From contig OZ246000.1 in assembly GCA_965230245.1 (NCBI GenBank), positions 744,001 to 808,000 of the forward strand: DNA of 64,000 nt, read 5' to 3'. Below, in pieces: positions 26,772 to 34,723 of this stretch. Under the pieces are notes generated by a model. That model was not told the DNA's origin, did not search any database, and saw only the letters and a program-made list of their open reading frames with translations. This DNA comes from JAGNKE01 sp965230245. Its GTDB lineage: Bacteria > Pseudomonadota > Alphaproteobacteria > Micavibrionales > Micavibrionaceae. A program made the position numbers and the translations under genes. How positions within the stretch are numbered: position 1 is the first letter of the stretch; each line of letters opens with the position of its first letter.

Positions 26772-27479
26772 TTAGTCGTAATAAATTATAGATAAAAAAT
26801 TAAAATTCTCTCCTTTGGATCTGCACCAGTCTGGAAACGATTGTTCTATTTCTAAAGCTGAATATTCATTCCAGCACACCAAGAGCTTCTTATAGTATTC
26901 AAATTCAACCTGCATTTGCTCCTTTAATTCTTGATTGTTGACTGTAGCAATTAATTTTGCAGCCTTGTCTAATGAGGACTGAGCATCTGAAAACTCTCCC
27001 AAAAAAAGTGATTCCGATAAGTGATGTGTTTGATAATCTACATCGTCTAAATGGGCCTGAGCTAATCGGTTGATACTAATGTCATCTTTTGGATCAAGCT
27101 CTAATGCGCGTTCATAGTATGATGTATCGCCAGATATATACCCTTGCCATTTATGGGGTATAGGATTGTCAGGTTCATCTGTAATCCAGTTCTCTAGAAC
27201 TTCTTCTAAAAACTCTATTAAAGGATAAGCTAACAACTGATGAATTTCTCCATTCCAAAAGCCTAATGCAGATAATTCTTCCGCTATACTTCTTTGGTCT
27301 GATATTGGACGGTTTCCTAAATCTATTACGAGTTTTTTTATAGAAGAAATAGCCTGTTTATTGAGACCACTTTCTTTTTGCAGACAATACTTTCCAAAAA
27401 GCTCATATCCTTTTATTGAAGAATATTTTTCTCCAACAGATTTTAAACCTTCAAAATTATTTTTGTTCCAATAATGCAT
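26772..27479 (-). CDS. Unknown 235-aa protein with TPR-like segment
   Basis: 235 residues, AT-rich, cytoplasmic. No family recognised. The middle (DTSYYERALELDPKDDISIN, then RLAQAHLD) matches a tetratricopeptide-type helix pair with the usual ALELDP turn, and a further helix pair follows (SDAQSSLDKAAKLI). The C-terminus is aromatic (FPDWCRSKGENFNFLSIIYY). It is the only minus-strand gene in the island and is divergent from the Cys-rich exported protein, 77 nt between starts. Confidence 0.65.
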   Translation of the reverse strand: MHYWNKNNFEGLKSVGEKYSSIKGYELFGKYCLQKESGLNKQAISSIKKLVIDLGNRPISDQRSIAEELSALGFWNGEIHQLLAYPLIEFLEEVLENWITDEPDNPIPHKWQGYISGDTSYYERALELDPKDDISINRLAQAHLDDVDYQTHHLSESLFLGEFSDAQSSLDKAAKLIATVNNQELKEQMQVEFEYYKKLLVCWNEYSALEIEQSFPDWCRSKGENFNFLSIIYYD

Positions 27480-27556
27480 TCGTCTCTATCTAAATTTTGT
27501 ACTTTCATTTAAAAATAAACTTTAAGAGCCCATAACAAAGCTTAACGGAGTTTTTA

Positions 27557-28108
27557 ATGCTTAGATATATGTATCACATAATAACAGCTGCAATTCTGCT
27601 AAACAGCCTATTAGTTGTTTCTGTGCAGGCTAATAATTCACCGTCTCCAGAATTGTTAGCTGAAAGAAAAAATGTGTTTGATAAGTGTAAAAACAATCAC
27701 ACAGAAAGCGCTTATCGTGATTGTGCGTGTTACGCTGATGCATATTTGGCAGAGCGTCAAAAACAACCAGAGCAGCGTTACATAAGTAGTGCAAAAAAAG
27801 CTGTGAGTGGGATGTGCCTTAACCTAGAAAGCATATATAGCTATGAACTCAATCAATGTCTTAGGGACTCAGTCTCAGACACCATGAAAGAGGAGCGCAA
27901 AAAGCAAAACTCAAAGATTTGTCACTGTAAGACTGATTTTTTGAAAGAAAATATAGAAAACGAAAAAGTTATAAATCACAGGACAATCGATAAACTGAGG
28001 AGAGCTTTCATCGCGCCATGTACTTGTTTAGTGAAATCGCCTAATCGTAATTGTACCCATCCCAAGCTTATGCGCGGCTACAGCGTTCCAGAAGTCTATA
28101 GTGAATAA
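27557..28108 (+). CDS. Cys-rich exported protein, 183 aa
   Basis: A signal peptide (HIITAAILLNSLLVVSVQA, cleavage near residue 25) precedes a hydrophilic domain with about ten Cys, including YRDCACYADAYLAE and KICHCKTDFLKEN, and a final CTCLVKSPNRNC. The even spacing of C-x-C pairs suggests periplasmic disulfides. GGAG lies 6 nt before the ATG at 27557, a solid start. No known family. It ends 26 nt before border repeat copy 3. Confidence 0.72.
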   Translation: MLRYMYHIITAAILLNSLLVVSVQANNSPSPELLAERKNVFDKCKNNHTESAYRDCACYADAYLAERQKQPEQRYISSAKKAVSGMCLNLESIYSYELNQCLRDSVSDTMKEERKKQNSKICHCKTDFLKENIENEKVINHRTIDKLRRAFIAPCTCLVKSPNRNCTHPKLMRGYSVPEVYSE

Positions 28109-28134
28109 ATATTATATGTAAGTTATGATAATCC

Positions 28135-28230
28135 TGCGCCCAGTAAATTAAAATTTTTGTGATAAAATATACTTCGGAGAAGAATGGCGCGCCCGGCAGG
28201 ATTCGAACCTGCGACTCCTGGCTCCGGAAA
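28135..28230 (+). repeat. Border repeat copy 3, ending in a tRNA-Arg 3' fragment
   Basis: TGCGCCCAG, an AT hairpin, TGATAAAATATAC and AAGAA match copy 2; at 28185, 50 nt from the start, it runs into TGGCGCGCCCGGCAGG, the CCA end, acceptor and T-arm of tRNA-Arg on the minus strand. Confidence 0.65.
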
Positions 28231-28276
28231 TGGCGCGCCCGGCAGGATTCGAACCTGCGACTCCTGGCTCCGGAAA
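28185..28276 (-). repeat. Tandem 46-bp duplication of the tRNA-Arg 3' half
   Basis: 28185-28230 and 28231-28276 are identical. The unit equals tRNA nucleotides 31-76, from the last base before the anticodon loop through the encoded CCA. This is the usual extent of an attachment core for tyrosine integrases that use a tRNA anticodon-loop crossover. Confidence 0.9.
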
Positions 28277-28306
28277 CCAGTGCTCTATCCCCTGAGCTAC
28301 GGGCGC
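28231..28306 (-). tRNA. tRNA-Arg (anticodon CCG)
   Basis: A 76-nt cloverleaf: acceptor GCGCCCG/CGGGCGC, D-stem GCTC/GAGC, anticodon stem CTGGT/GCCAG around the loop TTCCGGA (anticodon CCG, reads CGG), T-stem GCAGG/CCTGC with loop TTCGAAT, discriminator G and encoded CCA. All stems pair. It is intact, and its 3' half is repeated immediately downstream. Confidence 0.97.
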
Positions 28307-28347
28307 TTGATGAAAATAATCATAACAAGAACGCCGCATATTACACG

Positions 28348-28379
28348 AAAAAAAACGCCCGACAAGTTCTGCCGGGCGT
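28348..28379 (-). terminator. Terminator after the CBS-domain gene
   Basis: On the minus strand ACGCCCGGCA pairs with TGTCGGGCGT (10 bp, one G-U, 5-nt loop) followed by seven T. It ends the CBS gene and lies upstream of tRNA-Arg. Confidence 0.9.
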
Positions 28380-28430
28380 CTCTGTTACTTCCTAGGAAAA
28401 GAAAGTGAAGTTTCTAAATAGGACTTATAA

Positions 28431-28871
28431 TCACGCAGCTTTCTTACGCTCTGCTACGCACGCAGTAATCTGTTGCTCGGTCTGACCGATATTCGCGCGG
28501 CTCGTGTCCTGCGCCAAATCCCCAATCGTCACCACACCAACAAGACGCTTGTCACGGTTCACAACCGGAAGACGGCGGACTTTAATTTCACCGAGGTTAT
28601 TACACACCTCCTCGACATCCTGATCATCAAAACAATAATAGGTCTTTGCCGTCATAACATCTCTCACAGGCGTATCAGCAGGTGCTTTACCATCTGCAAT
28701 CGCGCGGATCACAATATCACGATCCGTTACCATACCGATCAAGCGGTCATTTTCGCCGACAGGCAAAAATCCGAAATCTTTTTCCTTCATCAACGTAGCG
28801 GCCTTTTGTACGGAATCATCGGGGGAAATCCATTCACAACCTTTGGTCATGACATCCTTAATCTGGGGCAT
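28431..28871 (-). CDS. Two-CBS-domain protein
   Basis: 146 residues made only of a CBS pair (Bateman module), which binds adenine nucleotides. First CBS: VMTKGCEWISPDDSVQKA to GMVTDRDIVIRAIADG; second: VMTAKTYYCFDDQDVEE to LVGVVTIGDLAQDTS. Stand-alone CBS proteins act as energy-state sensors or bind partner enzymes; the partner is unknown. AAGGA lies about 7 nt before the ATG. Monocistronic, with its own terminator. Confidence 0.92.
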   Translation of the reverse strand: MPQIKDVMTKGCEWISPDDSVQKAATLMKEKDFGFLPVGENDRLIGMVTDRDIVIRAIADGKAPADTPVRDVMTAKTYYCFDDQDVEEVCNNLGEIKVRRLPVVNRDKRLVGVVTIGDLAQDTSRANIGQTEQQITACVAERKKAA

Positions 28872-28958
28872 GAAAAATCCTTCTTCTTAAATTAATTTTG
28901 AACATGTAAAAGATAACCACATCTGTGGAAAACACGCAAACGGATTCAAAATTATGAT

Positions 28959-29885
28959 TTAATTTGAAGACGTAAGCTGCAGGAACACATCTTCGAGATC
29001 ACTCTCGTCTGTGGAAATATCATCGATTCGCAAACCGTCTTGCTCCATCGCACGCACCATATCTCCGACTTTTTGCTCACCCGGACTATATCGAATAGCC
29101 ACCGACCGCGCCCCTCTTATCTCAGCACAATATTCGCTTAAGGATTCAGGAATATCTTTAATATCCTGATCAAGCCGGAACACAATCTCCTTGTTATCGA
29201 TCCGCTTTAGCAGATCCTCTTTTTTCTCACACGCAATCACCCTTCCCTTATTGATGATCGCAATCTCATCACAAAGCTCTTCAGCCTCTTCGAGATAATG
29301 CGTGGTAAGGAGAATAGTCGTCCCCTGTTTGTTAAGCTCCCGCACCGTTGACCAGAGCTGCTGGCGCAACTCGATATCAACACCGGCCGTCGGTTCATCC
29401 AGAACAAGTACACGCGGCGCATGAACCATGGCCTTGGCCATCAAAAGTCTGCGCTTCATCCCGCCCGAAAGCGAGCGGACATAAGCATCCGCCTTATCTG
29501 CCAACCCTACCAGATCCAGAATGTCTTTGGACCGTCTTTGCGCCTTCGGGACACCATAAAGACCCGCTTGTAGTTCCAGCGTCTGGATCGGTGTAAAAAA
29601 CGCATCATAGTTTATTTCCTGCGGCACAACCCCGATCGACGCCTTCGCATTGCGTTCGTTCTGATCAATATCAAAACCGCAAATTTCGACACTGCCCGAC
29701 GTTTTGATCACAAGCCCGGCCATAATATTGATAATCGTGGATTTTCCTGCTCCGTTCGGCCCCAGTAACCCGAAAATCGATCCTTGGGGAATCCCGAGGA
29801 TAACATCTTTTAACGCAACGGTTTCTTTGCCCTTGCCTGACTTATAGGTCTTATTGAGATGCTTGATTTCAACAGCGTTTTTCAT
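28959..29885 (-). CDS. ABC-2 type transporter ATP-binding protein
   Basis: 308 residues. Walker A GLLGPNGAGKST, signature RSLSGGMKRRLLMAKAM, Walker B VLVLDEPTAGVD, switch His in LLTTHYLEEAEE. The C-terminal ~80 residues match the regulatory extension of DrrA/YadG-type ATPases that drive export by a separate ABC-2 permease. No permease gene adjoins it, so it is an orphan ATPase here. Its ATG overlaps the stop of the upstream hydrolase by 4 nt (ATGA), so translation is coupled. Confidence 0.92.
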   Translation of the reverse strand: MKNAVEIKHLNKTYKSGKGKETVALKDVILGIPQGSIFGLLGPNGAGKSTIINIMAGLVIKTSGSVEICGFDIDQNERNAKASIGVVPQEINYDAFFTPIQTLELQAGLYGVPKAQRRSKDILDLVGLADKADAYVRSLSGGMKRRLLMAKAMVHAPRVLVLDEPTAGVDIELRQQLWSTVRELNKQGTTILLTTHYLEEAEELCDEIAIINKGRVIACEKKEDLLKRIDNKEIVFRLDQDIKDIPESLSEYCAEIRGARSVAIRYSPGEQKVGDMVRAMEQDGLRIDDISTDESDLEDVFLQLTSSN

Positions 29886-30799
29886 GATGACCCCGCATAA
29901 TGCTCTTTCATCCACGCCATAGCGCGGTCATCATCCTTGAGATAGGCATCCCAGAACGCCAGCGACGCCACCTTGATAATGCGCTCATGCTCGTCACGCT
30001 TCGGATTGGCCTTCAGTTTGCCGCGACTGCCGTTATAGACCATGTGATCGCCGTCTTCCAAAACCTTCAAATACTGCTCGGGATGCCCTGCATGCTCATG
30101 TACAACCAACCTGTGCTCGTAGCCAAATCCTTCCAGCGGGGAGTCATCATCCGTACCCGTCATATGAAACAACGGCTTATTAATCTTGCCGTAAAGGTCT
30201 TTGGGATCAGTGTCCGTCAGATGGCGGATCGGAACGGGACTATACAAAATTCCCGCCTTGAAACGGTCCTCACTAATATCAACCAAAGTTCCGTCACGTT
30301 GCGGCAACGGCATCCCCGCCATCACTTGTGTTGTCATAGCGCCAAAAGAATGGCCGGACATCCCCAGCGAAGACAAATCCATATATTGCCCGACATCAGA
30401 ATTCTCCTTCACCCACTCCTGCAACTGTTCCAGCACAAAAGGAACATCGTACATACGCGCAAAAGTATCCTCTCGGGGAATCTTGACCTTGCGCAAGATA
30501 TCCCACGGATGCCCGGACTTCCCTTCCCACAGACTACTGTCCGTGCCGTGATGCGTCATATGCACAATCGCATAGCCGTAGGATGCAACGTAACGCGATA
30601 TAAATCCCGCACCGTTTGCATTACCGCCAAACCCGTGCGACCAGAAGATCACAGGATAGGATTGTAGGTCATGCTCTGAAGGGTAGTAAATCTTGTACGG
30701 AACAATCCTGTTCTCGCGCGACTCATCAAGAAACTCGCCGCGCTTCAGCAAGACCTTGTATGGCCCCTCTTCAGGAGAGATATCATTTTCCCAAGTCAT
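29882..30799 (-). CDS. Alpha/beta hydrolase (PAF-acetylhydrolase-like)
   Basis: 305 residues. The fold is shown by YPVIFWSHGFGGNANGAGF (oxyanion side) and the nucleophile elbow LGMSGHSFGAMTTQVM, with a later Asp (HMTGTDDDSP) and His (LEDGDHMVYN) completing the triad. The layout resembles platelet-activating-factor acetylhydrolase/dienelactone-type lipases. No signal peptide. It is 13 nt behind sspB and ATGA-coupled to the ABC ATPase; a joint role in lipid handling is possible. Confidence 0.85.
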   Translation of the reverse strand: MTWENDISPEEGPYKVLLKRGEFLDESRENRIVPYKIYYPSEHDLQSYPVIFWSHGFGGNANGAGFISRYVASYGYAIVHMTHHGTDSSLWEGKSGHPWDILRKVKIPREDTFARMYDVPFVLEQLQEWVKENSDVGQYMDLSSLGMSGHSFGAMTTQVMAGMPLPQRDGTLVDISEDRFKAGILYSPVPIRHLTDTDPKDLYGKINKPLFHMTGTDDDSPLEGFGYEHRLVVHEHAGHPEQYLKVLEDGDHMVYNGSRGKLKANPKRDEHERIIKVASLAFWDAYLKDDDRAMAWMKEHYAGSS

Positions 30800-30812
30800 G
30801 GACAGTGGTTTA

Positions 30813-31301
30813 TTACTTTTTTCGGAATTGGTCTAGTGAAACAACTTCACCTTTTTTATCGGAATCCGATCCGCCGCCGTCCGGATCATCATCATCGTCC
30901 GGCAACTCCTGCAAAAGCGCATCTTCATCCATCGCTTCGGTCAAGGGCTGGAATTGCAGCGCAAAGTTAACAGAAGGATCGGCAAAAATACTAATCGCCG
31001 CCAGAGGAATAACAAGTTTTTCAGGAACATTATTAAACGACAGGGTCACTTCCAGCTTCTCGTCATCCACACGCATATCCGAAAACTGATATTGCAGGAC
31101 AATCGTCATTTCACCCGGATAACGGTCACGCAGGTAATCTGGAATCTTAACACCGGGATAATCCGTCATGAATGTAATATAAAAATGGTGCTCGCCTTTT
31201 AGCCCGCTATCGACAACCTCATCTAAGGCCTCACGCACAACACCCCGCAATGCGGATTCGACCATCTTGTCGTAACGGAGAAAATTGTCATCGTCTGTCA
31301 T
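30813..31301 (-). CDS. sspB: SspB-alpha, ClpXP adaptor
   Basis: 162 residues of the alpha-type SspB family, which tethers ssrA-tagged proteins to ClpXP. Family features: an N-terminal ALRGVVREALDEVVDSGL, the beta core HHFYITFMTDYPGVKIPDYL and MTIVLQYQFSDMRV, VTLSFNNVPEKLVIPLAAI, then an acidic linker (DDDDDPDGGGSD) and the ClpX-docking tail KGEVVSLDQFRKK. I start at ATG 31301 (MTDDDN) rather than 31337 by family length. The ssrA gene lies about 1 kb away on the same strand. Confidence 0.93.
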   Translation of the reverse strand: MTDDDNFLRYDKMVESALRGVVREALDEVVDSGLKGEHHFYITFMTDYPGVKIPDYLRDRYPGEMTIVLQYQFSDMRVDDEKLEVTLSFNNVPEKLVIPLAAISIFADPSVNFALQFQPLTEAMDEDALLQELPDDDDDPDGGGSDSDKKGEVVSLDQFRKK

Positions 31302-31429
31302 ATGATATGTGTCGCAGATAATAGGGGTAAAAATCAAGTAGGATACTACAGTTAAACTCGCATACCCCCCATGCGAAATCCAGCCTGTAGCAAAAACCGC
31401 TTAGCATTAATAGTGGAAAAGACAGTCTT

Positions 31430-32140
31430 TTAGGTTCGTCTGAGCGGAGGTTTGGCCTCCATCATCTCATGAAAATTTTCCGAATTTCCGATATCTTGCA
31501 ATAACATCGGAACCAGCAAGAGCATGAATGCAAGTATCAATGGCCATAACAAATCATACGGCTTTATGTTATCCATCACGTCGGGAATGTTATCCAAACC
31601 GTTTTTAATGCTGGAAAAGAAATACAGCACAATCAGCACCCACATACCACCTGTCAAAAAAGCTGCTGCCGGGATGGCAGAGGCCGGATCACCCGTTACC
31701 ATTTGGACAATGTAAAACACAAAAACACCAAAACTGATGGAGATGACCCAACCCGCCAGACAAAGAAAAACCTGCAAAACCGTTCTGAAAGCCTCCTGTT
31801 TCAAAAAAGAAAGACGTAAACCGCGCGCCACATTCTTCATAATAAAAAACAAAATAACGAAAAGAAGAATAAATTCAGGCAAGAGCCTCTTGAGATAAAC
31901 AACCTCGACCATACCGATCAAAACCATACTGGCATTAATCACCACTGAGGTCAGGAGAATTGCATAAAAAGTTCTGAGCTGACAGGCCCAAACACATTGT
32001 CCCAAAGTTTTTTGAAAACCGTCATAACGCGCCGCCATAAAAGTCCAGTATAAAACGGAGTACACCATGGTGATGGCACTCATGGCAAAGAAAAGCCAGA
32101 AAAGAAAAGGTACCGTAAAACCGTATGCCGGCTCGTCCAT
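31430..32140 (-). CDS. Multi-pass membrane protein of unknown function
   Basis: About 236 residues with six to seven hydrophobic helices (for example FLFWLFFAMSAITMVYSVLYW and LPEFILLFVILFFIMK). No family recognised and no charged catalytic motif. The start is uncertain: ATG 32140, or the in-frame GTG 32218, which would add 26 residues; neither has a clear SD. It is on the same strand as ssrA, just downstream of it, and 128 nt before sspB. Confidence 0.75.
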   Translation of the reverse strand: MDEPAYGFTVPFLFWLFFAMSAITMVYSVLYWTFMAARYDGFQKTLGQCVWACQLRTFYAILLTSVVINASMVLIGMVEVVYLKRLLPEFILLFVILFFIMKNVARGLRLSFLKQEAFRTVLQVFLCLAGWVISISFGVFVFYIVQMVTGDPASAIPAAAFLTGGMWVLIVLYFFSSIKNGLDNIPDVMDNIKPYDLLWPLILAFMLLLVPMLLQDIGNSENFHEMMEAKPPLRRT

Positions 32141-32249
32141 CTTGTTTGTTGCCCCGATTGCAGTCTTAAGAACAATAAAAAATGGCGGCTTCTGTTGCGA
32201 GGTGCCGCCGAACCCCACCTAACTATGGTTAGATAATCAGGAATTCAAT

Positions 32250-32548
32250 TGTAGCATCGCTACTGCCTAATTAGGCAGCAATGCGACCTTCACCTTCAAC
32301 AACAGAGTTGTCGTTGGCTGCTACGAACGCAAAGTTATCGTTTGCATTTATAAAATAGCCCGATAACGGCGGATACAATGCCGGACACCGTTAAATATAC
32401 CTTTACTGCGCGCGTCGATCCTGTTTCAGCCCCGCCGCATAAGGGGAAAAAAGAATATACCCTTAAGTGGTGGAGCTGCCGGGTACTGCCCCCGGGTCCG
32501 CAACGTTTATTCCGTACAAACGTTTAGTGCCATAGCTGGAAAACCAGC
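32250..32548 (-). ncRNA. ssrA: tmRNA, two-piece permuted form
   Basis: Order along the minus strand: acceptor piece first (GGACCCGGGGGCAGTACC, then GGCAGCTCCACCA with the CCA ending at 32468), an intervening spacer, then the coding piece from GGGGCTGAAACAGGATCGAC at 32433. GGGGCT pairs with AGCTCC to form the acceptor stem, with A as discriminator. The tag frame runs from GCA at 32345 to TAA at 32271: 24 residues, starting ANDNFAFVA, repeating ANDNS and ending GRIAA. A stem including CTGCC/GGCAG overlaps the stop. The permuted two-piece arrangement is characteristic of alphaproteobacteria. Mature ends are estimates. Confidence 0.93.
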
Positions 32549-32554
32549 ATTAAC

Positions 32555-32560
32555 ATTATA
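32555..32560 (-). promoter_or_regulatory. -10 box of the ssrA promoter
   Basis: A perfect TATAAT on the minus strand, about 7 nt before the estimated 5' end of the tmRNA precursor. No good -35 match at 16-18 nt. Confidence 0.5.
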
Positions 32561-32669
32561 AACTATGTCTTTTATGAAATGCTAGCCTTATGAGTCACAA
32601 ATCAGCAGGCCACAACTAATGATCACAGTAAGTCTTACCTAAAAAAGTATAATGCGTTAGAATGCGGGG

Positions 32670-33599
32670 GTGAGCATAACGACCCTATATAACACCGAAC
32701 AAAGGCTAAAGAGTTTTAGTCAGGCCTTGGAATATGCGCGTGACTTAAACCCTTTAGAAGCCGAAATCGCGTTAAATATGGAAGTCAACAACGATGCCTT
32801 TGGCATAGCAAAGCAATTCACCAACAACATCTCGAAGCCTATATATGATGTAATCTCGACACAACAGGGACTGGAAGCCGCCAAAGAAAAAATCACGGAA
32901 ATGATGGATGACCTATCGGATCATGCAAAAAAAACAATCATGATGGTTCTGTACCGCGCCCCGAGTAAGCTTCGCAGTAACGCATCCGAGATGCTGAGTC
33001 ATTGCTTAAAACACTGTGATGAAGACACACAAGGCGATTTTTTAGTAACCGGCCCCTTCGTGCACACAGATATAGAAAGTGATGATTTTGATATCGAATC
33101 TGCCCAAACTGCCCTCAAAGCATGCGGTAAAGATGCACAGGATTATATTTTTGAAACATCCGCACACGAAGCCATGCTAAATCTCGGCCTATACACCTTT
33201 AACGTGAGAGTATCAAAATCCAACACGGGAATGGCACTTATGCGCGAACCTCGCGAGGCCGTCATCCCCTTCGATCAAATCGAAAATGATCGAATTCGAG
33301 CCTATTGCAAAGCACACGAAAAAGACATTCGAAACAGTGTGGCCATGCTTCATCCTGACTTATCCGAAGATATATTAGACAAGTTGGAAAAAACCTATCA
33401 AGAACACGGTTTTGATTTTGATAGAGAGGCAGAAAGCGATAACAGATCTCAGGAATTCAGGGAACAGATTGCCGGAATGACGCGCGCCGACTATTGGAAA
33501 ATTTTCCTTCAACATACCGCTGTCATGAATGCCGTGATGGAAATCCAAAACCAAGCCGCCCCTTCCCCGGACATAGACAACCCCCATGATCATGATTAG
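32670..33599 (+). CDS. Unknown 309-aa protein
   Basis: 309 residues, helical and acidic, cytoplasmic, no family recognised. The N-terminal part (LYNTEQRLKSFSQALEYA) and a middle segment (SAQTALKACGKDAQDYIFE) look like helix bundles; the C-terminus ends in a His/Asp tail (DIDNPHDHD). The start is GTG 32670 with only a GGGG run in front of it. It is divergent from ssrA, with the ssrA promoter between. Function cannot be named. Confidence 0.72.
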   Translation: MSITTLYNTEQRLKSFSQALEYARDLNPLEAEIALNMEVNNDAFGIAKQFTNNISKPIYDVISTQQGLEAAKEKITEMMDDLSDHAKKTIMMVLYRAPSKLRSNASEMLSHCLKHCDEDTQGDFLVTGPFVHTDIESDDFDIESAQTALKACGKDAQDYIFETSAHEAMLNLGLYTFNVRVSKSNTGMALMREPREAVIPFDQIENDRIRAYCKAHEKDIRNSVAMLHPDLSEDILDKLEKTYQEHGFDFDREAESDNRSQEFREQIAGMTRADYWKIFLQHTAVMNAVMEIQNQAAPSPDIDNPHDHD

Positions 33600-33659
33600 C
33601 GGAAAAAAGATAGGTTTCAAAACAAACAGATAGGACGAACAACCGTTGTAAGACCGATA

Positions 33660-34349
33660 TTAATCCTGACCATAATGCTCTTCCAGAGCGGGATTATTGT
33701 AATGATCAAGTTGGGTCTGCGTAGAAAAATGTTTCAATGCCTCATTGTCAACGCCCCAACGGCTAAAAGGCAACTGATAGACAAAATCGAAATCCATCAG
33801 GAAATCCGGCCCCCCCGGATAAGACTGCAACCGATTGGCATGAACAAAGCCTGAAGGTGTCACATCTTCGAGCGGCATAGAATCCACACCGGATGAAACA
33901 ATAACCTTCGCACCTGTTTCCTGTATCTTGGCTCTCCATATGCCTTCATCCCAGTGATACGGGCTAAGCTCATGATGCGCTTCCTCAACATAAGTGCGGA
34001 TCCCTGAGGTCAGAGCCTTACCTCTGAGATAGTCTTGCTCGCTGGTTTGATGCGGAATATTACAAAGAACAACGATATCGGCTTCTATCCCATCTTCTTC
34101 CAGAAAGTCACGCTCACCGAAAGCAACGGCCTTGTTCATGACTTCGATCTCAACCTGATCATCATCTGCAACGGGAATACCGTTCTTACGAAGCGGGTCA
34201 AGCGTACTCCTCAACAGACTGGCATCTGTAAGAGATAAAGAGCCGTCATGCTCGGTCACAGCACCGACCATCACAACCTTTCTCAAAGGCTCGAAATCAA
34301 CGGGAAACCGCTTTTCTCCATTCGCTTCTGTACCGAAATCATCAACCAT
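33660..34349 (-). CDS. Unknown 229-aa protein
   Basis: 229 residues, no signal peptide, no recognised family. Visible: PLRKVVMVGAVTEHDGSLSL, ADIVVLCNIPHQT, then AKVIVSSGVDSMPLEDVTPS. Alternating strands and helices (VVMVGAV, IVVLCNI, KVIVSSGV) suggest a Rossmann-like or subtilisin-like open sheet, which is only a shape-based guess. It lies with the 99-aa gene on the minus strand, 74 nt downstream of it, possibly one transcript. Confidence 0.68.
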   Translation of the reverse strand: MVDDFGTEANGEKRFPVDFEPLRKVVMVGAVTEHDGSLSLTDASLLRSTLDPLRKNGIPVADDDQVEIEVMNKAVAFGERDFLEEDGIEADIVVLCNIPHQTSEQDYLRGKALTSGIRTYVEEAHHELSPYHWDEGIWRAKIQETGAKVIVSSGVDSMPLEDVTPSGFVHANRLQSYPGGPDFLMDFDFVYQLPFSRWGVDNEALKHFSTQTQLDHYNNPALEEHYGQD

Positions 34350-34423
34350 AAAGACGTATCAACCACTATGCATTATTATTATGAAGTTGAAATTACACTA
34401 AATTGCCGTGATTTTCCAAAAAA

Positions 34424-34723
34424 TTATGGATGATCCAAGGAACTGCCGCCGGACATGGCCTCATGAACGTCGTCAATGGATGGCGCGCTCCCCTCTTTGG
34501 AACTGTGAAGATACAGCCCCCGAAGATAGGTATCAACGACCTCTTCATCATACCCCGCGTCACGCAAATAAGCGCCGAGCTGCTGCACGGCAGGGTCTTC
34601 AAGATAGTCATCAACACGCCTTTCAAGCTCCGTGCGCGTCAACTCTTCAACCTCCGCATCTTCTGCCGAATCATATGTCGCGCCGAAAGCGCCCATAGAC
34701 GAAGAATCTGGATCAAAAGGCAT
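34424..34723 (-). CDS. Unknown acidic 99-aa protein
   Basis: A small acidic protein. A disordered N-tail is followed by two or three helices (VEELTRTELERRVDDYLEDP, VVDTYLRGLYLH). No family recognised. GGAAAG lies about 10 nt before the ATG. It probably heads a two-gene transcript with the 229-aa gene; the 200 nt to its right hold the thyA upstream region on the other strand. Confidence 0.62.
   Translation of the reverse strand: MPFDPDSSSMGAFGATYDSAEDAEVEELTRTELERRVDDYLEDPAVQQLGAYLRDAGYDEEVVDTYLRGLYLHSSKEGSAPSIDDVHEAMSGGSSLDHP

Larger units (their letters stand above)
25790..28276. mobile_element. Decayed array of small elements at tRNA-Arg
   Basis: An AT-rich stretch holding three genes of unknown function, with related border repeats at 25790, 26619 and 28135, the last running into a tandem copy of the tRNA-Arg 3' half. 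Genes occupy the spaces between repeats, and two repeats begin within about 30 nt of a stop codon. No integrase, transposase or replication gene is left. I infer stepwise integration at the tRNA 3' end with gradual decay of the older junctions. The base composition differs visibly from the flanking chromosome. Confidence 0.45.

Noticed and set aside
28185..28276. CRISPR-like direct repeat.
   Set aside because: Two head-to-tail copies without spacer, and the unit is a tRNA half.
28159..28408. Plus-strand ORFs across the tRNA region (for example MARPAGFEPATPGSGN).
   Set aside because: They are translations of the antisense of tRNA-Arg and its copy; this peptide pattern is a well-known false gene.
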